Source: Eopsaltria australis
Lineage: Eukaryota; Chordata; Aves; Passeriformes; Petroicidae
NCBI GenBank assembly: GCA_034509425.1
Contig: JAVTVJ010000771.1
Span: 620,001 to 684,000 of the forward strand
Direction of reading: 5' to 3'
Length of the DNA: 64,000 bases
A program made the position numbers and the translations under genes. Below the pieces are notes generated by a model, which saw only the letters and a program-made list of their open reading frames with translations, was not told the origin of the DNA and ran no database searches. Below, piece by piece: positions 36,101-47,800 of this stretch (its first letter is position 1; the number at the start of each line of letters is the position of its first letter).

Positions 36101-39100
36101 TAAGATGAACAGAAAGAAATGTTTTTTCACACAGCAGGTAATCAAACTGCACAAGTCATTGCCAGAGGATGTTGTGAATGCCAGAAATATACGTCCATTC
36201 CTGAAAGGGCATTCCTAAAAGGGCAAGAACTCTTCCTGCAGGGTTGGTCTAGCAGTAGCAATTTAAATGCTGATGTCAAGAAATCCCTGAATTTCAGGCT
36301 GCAAAGGTTGGCAAGACAAGGCAGTTTTTCTCCTGTGTAGAAGAAATAGTTTTTCTCTCATTTTGCTACCAGCTGATGGCTGACAGAGGTCAGTGTGCTG
36401 AGCAGCTCCTGGTCTGCCCAGCTTGGTTGCTCAGGATCTGCAATGCATTAGAAGGGGCAGTACAGGTAGTGGGGGAGGAATATTGAAACTTTCCCTTTGG
36501 AAGACCAGTGGAGGGAAACCAGTTAAATAAGAAGTTGCTCATTTAATTACATATTCTATTTTATTTATCTAATACTAAAACATTCCATAGTGTCGCCAGG
36601 ACCTTCACAGTATTTTTTGGTGTGTTTCCTACAGATTTAACGTAACGCATGCAAGTGGGACAGGGGTGGGTGTGAAATTTATTTCACATAATCACAGAAT
36701 CCTTTACGTTGGAAAAGACCTTGAGCCCGACCTTTAACTCAGCCCTGCCAAGTGCAACAACAAACCACGTCCCTAAGTGCCATATCTACATGTCTGTTAA
36801 ATGTTCTGTCCCAGGCTTTGTGGCTGGGTTTTACCCCAGCAAGCAGCCCCAAGACCCAGCTGTGATGGGGCACTGGCTGAGCAACCGCTTGTCTCCCTCC
36901 AGCACTGGCAGCTGTAGGATTTTGAGCAAGTCACCAGGCTGTGCCACAGGGGTCTTGCTGTGACAGTGGCCCCAAGGTCTGTGAGTCACCCCAGGGTCTG
37001 TGAGTCACTCACTGCTAAGCAAATGAGACTTGGCAGGCAAACAGCTTGTGCCTGCCCTGGACACGGCTGAATGTGAATGCCACAGCATCCCAGTGACAGC
37101 CTGAGTGCTGCACTCTGCCTCTGGACAGTGTGGCTGCAGTTAGGCTGGGATTATCCAGAGTGAGCCGGCATCAGCCAGACTTTGCTGGGTGCGTGGCCGT
37201 TCTTAGGCTCAGCTTTGTGCATTGCTCAGCTCACACTTCAGAGGCTCTCCCCTGCACCGATGGGTGATGCTGTGTTGTCCCCATCAGTGACACATCCCTG
37301 TCAGAACTTTCCTGCTTCCTCTCTTGGGCATGTTTACTGAGATGTGTTCTGCAGGGAAAGAAGAGGGAATCTCAGTCTTTTCTATCCTGAAGAGAGCTAT
37401 TTCCTTGTTTTCCTGCTCTCAGTCAGTGGAGTGTAACAGATTGATATCCCACTTCCACCACTGGAGATGGGTGCTAAGGCAGCGAGGCTGAGGCAAGCAG
37501 ACAAACAGAAAGCAGCCTGATGTTCTGGACTAGCAAAGCCGGGTGCACATTATCCCCAGGCTTGCACTAACTCAGGTGCAAGCCCAGCCATCTGCTCTGT
37601 GGGCCGTGCATCAATGCTGGGTCCCCTTTCAGCAGCAGCAGGAGCTCCTTTCTAGGCTGCCCCCTCGGATGTCAGGCCCTGTGAACCCTTACCCACTGGA
37701 AAGAGGAAGAGTGGGAAAGTAAGGCTGATCGTGGGAGCGGGGTGCTTAGGAGGGGAATTACTGCTCACATGGTCAAATTTGTACCTAATTTCACCCTGCC
37801 AGGGTCTCAGCTTCTTGTTGTAGGCACAAGACTGTGCTCCAGATATAGCACTGGCACAGCCACTGGCTGGGAGTTGGGGAACATCTGTGCTGGTTTCCAA
37901 GTCATCCCATGGGCTTTCACAAAGATAAATTTGTTCTATTGTTCATTTGCTCATGATGAAAGGCTGATGACAGCGTGGCTGCAACCTGTGTGGGTGATGA
38001 GGGGTGTGAGCAGCCAGAGCCAAAAGGGCTGAGCTTTAGGAGCAGGTCCTGGCAGGAGGCTGCACCTCTGACTCACTGACTTTTGCCTCATCTGCAGGCC
38101 AAGCGCTGGACAAGGAAGTGGTCAAAGGCAAACTGGGGGAAAAGGTCAGCCTGCCTTGCTCCTATGAAATTCCCAGCTCAGAAAGCCTGCACAAGTACCG
38201 GGTGTACTGGCAGAAGAACGTCACAGACGTGGTGCTGGCCTACTCGGAGGGGAACATGATCCACAAGCACAAGCGGTACCAGAACCGGACAGAGATGGAC
38301 CCCTGGAACCTCACGCTGTGGATCTCCCCCGTGGAAATCCTGGACAATGGCTCTTACCAGTGCGTAGTTCAGCGCAACTCCATTGTAGTGGGTGGCAACT
38401 CTATCATCCTCATTGTGACAGGTAGGTGGGCTGCCTCCTCACACCTGAGGCTCTCCAGTACCAGCTTCTGGGGGTAAGGGACACTCTTCCAGGCTTATCC
38501 ATACTGTAGCAGATAGATTTTCATCAGGAAGTCTGAGAGAGTGCCGGAAGGTGTGTTAATTGCTTCCATTCCAGCAGCCTCCCTTCTTACCTTTCTAAAG
38601 CTACCCCAGGTACAGAATTTTTTTTCCCACCAACAGCCCAACCTTCTCCCTTTGCTGCCTTTTCCTCTTGTGAAAGGATCCCTCCTGGGGCCCTCCCCAG
38701 GGACCACTGCTGGTGGGTGCCTGAGGCAGCCCTGGCTGTGTTTGGGGCAAAGCAAGACCAAGCCCTCCGTGCCTGGCAAGCATTCAAGCCAAAAGAGGAA
38801 TGGTGTGGCCATGGCAGCATCCCAGCCCTGCATCCAAACCCCTGTGGGACTGGCTGCACTGCAGCTCCACAGCTTCAGGTTGAATTAATCATGGAGCTTT
38901 GTGGCTTTTTACATTAAAGAAAACGAGTTCCTTTGCTCAAAATGAATCTGAATCTTCTCTTAGCAGCCACAAAAAGTTCCATTGACATTTTCAATTTCCA
39001 CTGGTGTTTTTGTGGTGGTTGGTCTCTACCAAAGACAGAGACACTGGTGACATATATAAATATATGCATGCATTTGAATACCTTTAACAGCAGAGAATTA

Positions 39101-42100
39101 CATGAATCTTGTAGAAGAGTCAGTAAAGGAGCATTCCTCACCTGAAAGGAGATTTAGCAACAAAAGAAATAAATAAATACTCCTGAGATTTGGCCATTTC
39201 CTGCTGTTCTGAGGGCATGGTAGACATAGTACAAGGAGACAAATTTAGTGATCTTTCTGGGAACTGCTATGAAAAAAGGGAAGTGTACTGCCAGCACCCT
39301 TTTTTAACATGAGGGTTGAGGAGTTAACTGCATGAAAAACGTAAAACTACGGATCTCTTTTCCTGTCCACAAATACTCCAGTTTCTTTCCGGCCAGAAAT
39401 CCCCTTTGCTGCCTTAACAGGCCAGCTGTAATAACTGTGGCAGACTGCTGCTTCCTTTGGTGAAGTGGGATCAAGTTATTGTGGGGATCAGGAAAGGGAA
39501 ATGCTGGAATCAGGCTGGGATGTCTGAGGGGATTTTCCAGGCTGCATGGCAGTGTCGTATTGCTCGACTGACAGTGGGCCTGCAGGGAAAACTCTGTCAG
39601 CCACGCAGTGTTGAGCAAGTTTCTTGCCTGTGGGGGGGTCTTTGCTGTGCCCGTGGGTTTTGGGGTCTGCAGACCTCACTGTGGCCTGACAGAATGGTAA
39701 CCAAATCTCTCTTGCTGCAGCTGACTTCAGCAAGCCCAACATAATGACAGAAGTAACCGCTGACTCCTGCGAGTCCACTGAGATGGTGATAACGTGTTCT
39801 TCTCACGGAGGGTTCCCCAAGCCCAGGATCTCTGGAGCCCTCAACAACATGTCCGTGGAGTGGAATGCCAGCTGGGTGTCTGAGTCCAGCTTCAGTCCAT
39901 ACAATGTCACTGGAAAACTGGTGCTCAACGTGACCAAAGACGTCAATGTCACTTGCTCCGTGGAATACAACGGCTTTGCCAAGTCCACCAGTTTGCTCCT
40001 GAGTATGTTTTATTAATGGTTTTTTTGTAACAAAACCATTTCATTGAATCTGCTGAGTTGCCTGTCTCGGCATGCAGTAGATTTTGTGCAAGTGTTTGTG
40101 CAAGGATCACCCAGTGATCCCGCCTGTGAACTACACACCAGAGTATTTTAAAGGCTGGAAAGCAGCTGGGGTGGGACGGGAGAGTTACAACAGTGAGTGA
40201 CAAGAGAGGCAGCTCTGCCTTCCTGCTGCTCTACTGCAGATGGGCTGAGAGCTGAACTGGATCCTCTTGTGGTCTGGAAATGTCACCTTTGGTGGCTCCC
40301 ACAGACTGGGGCTGCCACCATCCAGCTGTGGTCTTGCTGCCAACTGTGTGACACAGACCTGATATTTGAATGGACTTGAGAAACACAGGTGCTTTAAAAA
40401 CCTCATGTTGCACTTAAAAAGAATTCCCTCATTTAACAAGCATGTTTGTCCCTGCTTCAGTGTAAGAAACTGTCAGCTGGGGTCTAGACAAAATTCTGCT
40501 TTCAAATGTAACATAGGGTTAACTCATACAAAAAGAATTCCATCACTGAGCTCGGCTTAGAAGTGATGGCATAATAGATAAGCCTGTGCTTTGAAAAGCT
40601 TGAGGCACAAGTGGAAACAGCATGAGGGAAGGCAGCACACTACGTTCCAGATGTTTTGCACTAGCAGGGGATTTGCAAGAAAATTCGTAAAACCAAAAGG
40701 ATTTTTTTTAATGTTATTACCAAAAGAAGTATTCTGAAATGTCTTTGGGTCTGATGTTTTTACTGTAGTGATAAGGGCACCTTCAAGGGAAGACAGAGAA
40801 GCAGCATTTTTCCTAGGGAATTGTACCTTATTCATCAAGGTAGCTTTCTCATCTATCTTACTAAAATCAAAGGGGCTTGTGGGGAGAGGTGCCGTTCAGC
40901 TTCAGAACAAATGCCAGGAACCAGTGCTTTATGAATATTGGCTACTGCTGGATGTAGAGCATAATGTCCCTAATGAAGGGAGAGTAAGGTTATGAATAGC
41001 TCACTACACAGAAGAAGAGAGCAACAGAAAATAAAGCAGTAACCAGAGGAGGGTGCAGTCAACAGTGGCACAGCCACAGCAGTGAAAAATCCCCCATTTT
41101 TTGACTTTTAAGATGTTGAACCACTCCCATTTCGTTATGGTGTAAATGATCCTCCAAACAAACCTCCAAAACACTGAGTTCCAGACAGAATCTGGTAAAT
41201 GTAGAAGGCAACCCCTACAGAGTGAGGGAAGGACTGAACAGCAGATCAGGCTGATTAATGTCTTAGGAGTGGAATGGTGCTTACCTGTGCCAGATGCAGG
41301 TGGAGGAAGAACTGAAGGTCTGTGCACATAGGTCTGGAGACCTATGGACATGAAAGTCCTGTCCTGTACAAGAATGGCCCAGTATCTGCTCTAAAATCCC
41401 AGTGGTAGGTATGGGATTCTGCACCATCCTCAGTGGTGAAAAGCCAAAGGCTCCAGACCCTCTGAAACTGAGCTCTGTCACAACACTCTGCTCCTGCCAT
41501 ACAGAAAAAAGTCTGTTCTAGGCTGTTTAATGCATCAATCTCCTTCACCTTTGAATCCAAAGGGAAAAAAATTAGGCATAAATCTGATGAAAACAGTAAG
41601 GGAAACTGCACAGTACCTCTGAGAATGGAAGTTTCCTAGCTGTGGACTCAGTCTTTTCCACCAAGCCTAGCTCATTTCCCTGAAACAGCTTATGTGTTTT
41701 TAAATATTTCCTGTCACAGTCCTGTTCTGGACAAAGGCACAGCTTTTTACGTTCTGTGGGTGTATTAAAAATTTCAGCCCATAGCAAATGTGGGTGGATG
41801 GAAGAAATTTAGATGCCAGCTTTGTTTGCTTGTTTGATTGAGTAGGTCCGTTTTCAGGCTGAATATCTGAGTTAGAATTTGGCCAGAACCACTGAAATTC
41901 AAGTACCTGCTCTTACATGAAAATGCCAGTATGCTGGTGGGCCCTTTATTTATGTTTTATTTCTCCTGTCTCAGGGAAAACAAACGACTGCGTTGTTCCT
42001 CCTGTGCCTCCACCTTATAATGTCATTACTGCTTCAATTATCATCGTTATCACCTTCATTCTGGCTATCACCGTGGCAGCAAGATTCCTCCCAAGGCATG

Positions 42101-44841
42101 GTAAGTGCAGCTTCTTTTTCAAGAAGGTGTCTCTTATTATCTTCTTCTTTCAAGAAGGTGCTGATGGAGTTTCTATGAAGGATACATATTTATAGAAACT
42201 TTACTGTCACATTAGGTATTTCTGTACCCTCTTCTCATTTTTCTCATTTCCTTCTTCTTTTTTTTTTTTTTTTTCCCTTCAGCATCCACTGTCACAAAAT
42301 CTAAGTGTAGCTCATGATTTTCTTACATTTTGTGTGCAGGCAGCACTTGAGTTCAGGTTTGAGAGTGAAGAGGTGATGGGGAGTTTTGACAGCAGATCAA
42401 AATATTTCCAAAATCAGGGGTAATGAAGAGGTTCACAAAGGCTCATTTCTATGTATTAAGATGCTTTAAAATGCCAGGAATCTTGGTGATCATGATAGAT
42501 AGGCTGAGCACTGAGAGTTTCAAAATTGGATCTCTCTCCACACCCTACTTAATCCCTCAGAAAGTCACTGAGCCAAAGTAACAAAAACACAGTGTTAGGG
42601 CCACAGGAGGGATTTCAGCATAGCAATATCCTACTTTAATGAGAACACCAGCCAGGACAGTTAGATTTGTATTCTTTGTGTGGCCAAAAATGGCACAGGT
42701 AAAGTGTCTGGTCCCACCCTATGAAGTCTTCAGTAACTCCAGACAAGTCTCCAAAAGTTTTTCAATGGCAAAGGGGACCTCAAATATCTCAGGGTTAGCA
42801 GACAGCTGAGTAATTTATTTTTTCCTCTTAAAAAAAATCCTGTCTGTTAGCTGTTGCTCCTAATCATATCTAAGCTGACCTTGCCAGAAAGATGTGGGCA
42901 GACATTTAATAGATTTATAGGCAGGTAGGACTGGAAGCTAACAGCAGTAGATGCCTCATCCACACCCTGTGAGCAGCTTTGCAAAGCAGCCCTGGAGAAT
43001 GGCAGCAGGCCTTGCAACACGTGAGGATAAATAACATCCAGCTGAGTTCTGTCAGGTCCCTGAGGACAAGAATCCCACCCTGAGGGCTCTGTGCTCAGGC
43101 CACTTACACCACCTGGCTGTGGTATTCCCTGCCGGAAAATGTTATTTTCTGGGCAGCAAGGGCTCAGTCCACTTGCTGACACCTCTAAGTTTGTCATACT
43201 TGTGTCTTCTGATACCTCTACTTCAATTTCAGAAAAGTTCACTCCCAAGTCAGAGCTCTCACTACTATTTTTCTTTTCCCCTCCTCATCAACCACATCCC
43301 TTCAAAAACTAACGTGATCATTGAGTCAAGCTGGGCTAATTTCCTTTTAGTGTTTTATCACAAAGAAAGGAAGCTTCTGGAAGGCAGTGACTCCTGGTCA
43401 CACCTGTGCAGCTCCTCATTTTCCACCCCTGTGCCCTTATAACACCAGTGCCAGTTCTTCTCCCCTGCTGTTCCCTGGGGCTGTGTCAACAGGAAAGCAA
43501 CAAGCAGGCTGAAACCAAGAAAATCACAGTTGATCACAGCCTGTGCTGTTAGCTGCATGTGTAATGAACTTCTAATTATAAGAGAAAATGAACTGGAATC
43601 GGAAGATTTGGCTCTCAACAAATATAGGCTGGAAATTAAAAGGTTCCTTACCATTAAATTAGCAAGATCCTGGAACACTCTGAAATAGCCTTTTATATAG
43701 GAACTGAATTGCTTTTAAAGCAGATGTAAAAAGCATACCCATGTGGTAGAATGCAATCACCTGCAAACAGCATGGCACACGGCTGCATTAACTGGAATTT
43801 CCCTTTTAGTCCCACTTCCATAGTATGCACCGGGAGTAGATTTGCTGAGTCTGTTTGGTACAGCCACTTTCCAGACCAGGCATGGAAGAGACTGTAAAAG
43901 AGACTGTAAGAAGTGTAAGAAACTGAAGCCAACGCTCCAGTTTGTGTAGTGGTCCCATTTCCCTGCTGCTGTGCATGGCCACCTCTCTGGGAAGGGAAAT
44001 ATCAGCTCTGAGATACTGCAGGTTACCTTTCAAGAGCTCTCGTGGGAGCTCAGAATAGGTCTGAGCTATTGTTGTTCTGGGCTATGGACAGCTGAGTCAG
44101 GAGTTGCCAAGAGTGGTTTCTGAGCTCGAAAAGCCATGCTTCAAAGGGCTGAAGTGTGGGAGGGAAGAATAGAAAGGCAGAGCAAAACAAAACGGAAGTA
44201 AGAATTCTCAGATGCGTGATTGTTGTGGTGGCCAAAACAATCAGGTGCTTTGTTGAGGTTCACAGCCGCCTACTCCAAGGAGCTCACAGCCTATGTTGCA
44301 GTAATTTAAGAATGAAAACACAAAGCACCAAGATTAGAGGTCACCTAAAGAATATCTTAGGATTCACATTGCATAATTTGTGCAAGCGCAATTGCACAAG
44401 GTTCAACTTTAACTACTAAAATTCAGTCATAGATGGCGAGATACTACAGGGATCTGCTTAATCTGAGATCCTCTTAAAGCACTAAAAGGGTTTGTTGGTT
44501 TTATCACTTGATAGATAAACTGCAATTAGTGACATGTAACTTCCATCATTATTTCCCTTCTGACCTTGTCTCAGCAGGTAGCAACCTGGTTTTGTGCCAG
44601 GCTGAGGTTCCAGCCCTATGTTAAAGAGAGCTGTTTTATCCATATGGCACTATATAGATATTATTTATTTGTAACAGAGCTTTCTATCAGGCAATGACCA
44701 TATTAATATACTAACAAGGGATCTTCTTTTTCAGGTTGTTCTCACTGTTGGAAGCGCCAGGATTCAGTGGAAGAGGGAGTGAAAGAATGCACGAAGGCAC
44801 CCCTGAGTTCTAAAGGGACAGCTGAAACATCATCTGTATGA
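27068..44841 (+). CDS. CD80: CD80 (B7-1) T-cell costimulatory ligand, five coding exons
   Basis: Type I membrane protein of antigen-presenting cells that binds CD28 and CTLA-4. The coding exons are 27068-27161, 38098-38421, 39721-40002, 41975-42100 and 44735-44841. All junctions are GT-AG and phase 1, the standard layout of immunoglobulin-type genes, giving 933 bp and 310 residues (human CD80 has 288). Order: signal peptide, IgV domain (Cys52 to Cys120), IgC domain (Cys165 to Cys218), membrane helix (about 250-270), short tail. Diagnostic stretches are RVYWQK and YQCVV in the V domain, ADF at the V-C junction and GGFPKP in the C domain. Nine N-glycosylation sequons are present in the ectodomain. 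Position next to ADPRH and TIMMDC1 matches human CD80 and argues against the related CD86. Confidence 0.93.
31122..31440 (-). mobile_element. CR1-type LINE fragment
   Basis: On the plus strand it starts AGAATTACAGAATTTGTGTT and runs through CCTTGAACACCCTCAGGGGC and CTCTGGGCAACCTGTGCCAG, the reverse complement of a CR1 3' region. It lies in the CD80 intron, antisense to the gene. Confidence 0.85.
32417..32460. repeat. A-rich (AAAAAC)n then (AT)n microsatellite
   Basis: A short run of AAAAAC-type units followed by about five AT units, inside the CD80 intron. Confidence 0.75.
36030..36052. repeat. (CA)n microsatellite
   Basis: About eleven CA units with one interruption, inside the CD80 intron. 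Confidence 0.8.
36688..36800 (-). mobile_element. short CR1-like fragment
   Basis: Begins TAATCACAGAATCCTTTACG and continues TTGGAAAAGACCTTGAGCC then TTAACTCAGCCCTGCCAAG, as in reverse-complemented CR1 3' ends. Short and diverged. Confidence 0.65.
38098..38421 (+). CDS. CD80: CD80 IgV domain exon
   Basis: Exactly 108 codons, phase 1 at both ends. It encodes Cys52 in VSLPCSYE, the core Trp69 in RVYWQKN, and Cys120 in DNGSYQCVV. This domain carries the CD28/CTLA-4 contact face in mammalian CD80. Sequons lie at Asn72, Asn94, Asn102 and Asn115. Confidence 0.94.
39721..40002 (+). CDS. CD80: CD80 IgC domain exon
   Basis: 94 codons, phase 1 at both ends. It opens with ADFSKPN and includes Cys165 (VITCSSHGGFPKP) and Cys218 (VNVTCSVEYNG). 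Five sequons lie at Asn182, 188, 201, 209 and 215. The Trp that usually follows the GGFPxP motif in the C strand of B7 IgC domains is replaced by Gly178 (RISGAL). Donor is CTGA|GTATGT. Confidence 0.92.
41975..42100 (+). CDS. CD80: CD80 stalk and transmembrane exon
   Basis: 42 codons from a TGTCTCAG acceptor to a CATG|GTAAGT donor. It encodes a Pro-rich stalk (VVPPVPPPYN) and the helix ITASIIIVITFILAITVAA followed by basic RFLPRH at the cytoplasmic side. The frame stays open for about 30 codons into the intron, so intron retention would still give a membrane form with a different tail. Confidence 0.9.
44735..44841 (+). CDS. CD80: CD80 cytoplasmic tail exon with stop
   Basis: 35 codons after the TTTTTCAG acceptor, ending in TGA at 44839-44841. 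The tail begins GCSHCWKRQDSVEEG, with two Cys near the membrane that could be palmitoylated, and ends KGTAETSSV. It lacks any recognised signalling motif, as in mammalian CD80. Confidence 0.85.
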
Positions 44842-47800
44842 CCAGACGGCATTTGCAGGTAGCTTTCTTCACTCTTCTCTTGGCAACACAGCTTCTCAAA
44901 TACCATTAGATGCTGGTGCAATGTCAGCTCAAAACACCACGTGTCAGCCCTCAGGATCTGCAGTGACATCCCCTGCCCCTGTGCTCATTTTATGGGCTTT
45001 CCGACTCAACACTGGGCAGTCTTCTAGTCCCTGTCCTCAGGTGCCACATGTGGCTTCACCCCTTAGGGGTTCTGGCTGATTCCCTGTGAGCCATGTGCCT
45101 GTTCTGATGCCTCAACATGGGAACATCACTGATGATAGAAATTGAGTATTGACCAAACGGTGCTAAGGGAGGGGGGAACAAAAGAACAATTCCAGCTTTC
45201 CCTGTACAGCCAGTCCACTTCTGAGATATCTCCATTCCCTTCAGCAGCTGAAGGAATGGAGAAAGAGAAGTTTCCTCCCTCAAACTTACCCAGAAAACAC
45301 ACATATTTTAAAAGGAGTTACTTTCGATAATGGAGCGTTACAAAAGATGGGCTGGGGAAGTCTGCATTGCCAAGGCTTTATGATTACAAAAGATTATATT
45401 TGCTTTGGCTTGAAAGCTCAGCAGTTTTCAGGGCTGTGTCCTCCAAAAAGACACTTAAGTGAAGAGACTTAAGGGAAGATTAGCAGCTAACTGTTCTTAT
45501 TCACATCATTATCCAGGTGACTGCATTTCCTGCTCTCACCGCAGCATGCAGAATTACCAGGGTAATGCCTGCGGAATTGCCAGGGTAATGCCGTACAGCA
45601 ACAGCTGTGAGGTCCTGGAAGTCACGACTTTGTCACACTGGGCACTGCAGAAATCTAAAATTTAATCGTTTTGAGAGGGAAAGGAGGGGAAACTCTCATT
45701 CGGGCCACTCGTCTCATTTCCAAACCTGACCACCCACTCATGTTTTCCTCTGGGGAAGGCCCTGTCTGGAACAGATACTCAAGCCTTGGTTAGCATGAAT
45801 TCTGGGGAGTTTTGTGCTGGCAGTGGCAGGAGTTCACCTACAGGACAAACCCATTCTCTTCTGTTATAGAAGTTCGCCAGGATTTTCCTGTAGGTGGCTG
45901 GTGTTTCCCGACTCCGGTGCCTGGAACAGCTGCTGTCCGTGGGCTGGGATGGGAGCTGTGCTTCCTTGGTGGCTCACTGCCACCTCGTGATGCACTGAGC
46001 CGCGTCCTTCTGCTGCTTAAACAGGGAAGAACCTTCATTAGTCATCCTCACTGCGTTCCCAGGGTTTTTGCAGGAAGCGCTGGGCCGGGCTGCAGCTCCC
46101 AGAGCAGCTCCGAGTTTAGGGACCAGGAGCCCTCTTGTGGAGGGCTCTCACAGGCGAGACCTCCTTGCCGGCTCTGCAGCATTATTGGGGGTACATTTAG
46201 GTTGGAATGCCGAAAAATGAGTGAAATCTTTCCCTTGGGTCCCTCAGGTTCTTCCCGCTGTGCATCCCAACACTGCAGACGCCACCGTTCGTTGTCCAGC
46301 GATGCTTCCTGCACGGACCCTTCGGCTCTCTGCGAGGGGGTGGCAGCAGGAGGAAACTCTGCTCACCAGGCTCACAGCACAACCTCCTGTGAGCGAACGC
46401 AAACCCCCACCCACGCCACAGGAGCTGTGGGGTGACTTGTTACAATGGGATTCCAGCTGGGTGGACCCTCCGTGCTCCTGCAGCGGGGCAGAAGGATGCC
46501 ATCAGTGGCACACAAGGACGCTTCAGGGACCTCTGGCTCGATGCTGCCTCTATGAGAATCACAGAGCCCTCGCAGGGAGCCCATGCTCACCTACCCTTTC
46601 AGTAACGCGGAGCTGCCCTTTGGGGGACCCCAGATCCCCACACACAACCTCGTCAGTTTGTTGCAACGGGGAGCAGCTAAAACTTCTTTTATATTCAGCC
46701 TCACACAAGTGTCTGTTCTTCCTGCTGGAGGACTTTGGATTTGGACTCAACCATGGAAGATACACATCCCTTCTACCCTAAAGAGGCAATAGTGGACACA
46801 TTTTTCATGGAAAAAGCCACCTTGGAAGTGATTCTATATGCCTCGTGCTTATTTGCAGCGCTAGGAGACTTTTTAGGGAACGATACACACTGACAACACT
46901 CCTAGGAGCTAATTCATATTGCTTATCTGCAGCTGTGGCAGAAGTTCTCATAACCTTTCTCTCCTGAAAGGACAGCCTTGCCAAGCCAGGCACTGAGGTA
47001 CAGCTCTTCCATGCAGTTGCTGTGTGAGGGCCAAGCTTTTGTGTGCATCCCTTCCCACCCACACCTGTGCAGCCCCACTGGAACTCGTGGGAGAGCCAGT
47101 GGTGATCTCGTGTGTATCTCCTGTAATCAAATGTAACTCAGGGCCTTGCTTCATGAACACGGGTCTGCTTCTGTGTGTACACAGCCATGGGGTACTCGTT
47201 AGGGAAAGCTCTGCAGATTTTTGGGAGTCTCACAGCAACATTGGGGTATTTACTGTGCACTGAACGTTGCTGCTTTCTGCCAGTGCTCTCTTCTACCCAG
47301 CCAGGACTAGAAGGAATTTCCCTGCAGGATGCTAACATTGGACAGGACTCATCTGATCTGGGTGACATTCTTGCCTACTGTGTAGGAAAAAACTGTTTCT
47401 CATTTTGAGGGGAAAGGAGGAAAACGCCCCAACCCCCAACAAGTTTCCTAAGCAACTCTGCATACTGACCTAACTCAACCCTGCCCTGAGTTTGACTGGA
47501 ATGCTTTTCCCTTTTTCTCTGCAAGCTCTACCTATTCCCTCACTGTTCTATCCACGTTACCAGGGCAAACCCAAGTCTGAAAGCACAATGCCATCCTCTT
47601 TGTGGGATGTGTTGTTGCTTGAGTTGCTTATCTTCCTGGGACAAAGCAAAGACATAGTCCATCCGTTTCATTTTTTTTCTAGTTGGTACATAATGAGAAA
47701 CTGCTGGAGAAAATAGGAGGATTAAAAGTGGTTTATAGAATATTGAGCTCTGAGGTAAAGTAAAAAAATAAGACACTGCTCCCTTTCTACTCCTGCAGAG

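Larger units (their letters stand above)
27162..38097 (+). other. CD80 first intron after the start codon
   Basis: 10.9 kb with no recognisable coding exon. It holds a CR1 fragment (31.12-31.44 kb), A-rich and AT microsatellites near 32417-32460, a (CA)n run at about 36030-36052 and a short CR1-like piece at 36.69-36.80 kb. Open frames here are short and unlike known proteins. Confidence 0.7.

Noticed and set aside
45812..46435. 207-codon plus-strand open frame after CD80
   Set aside because: Low similarity to any protein character, Cys/Ser/Pro-rich, in a GC-richer patch with equally long frames on the other strand.
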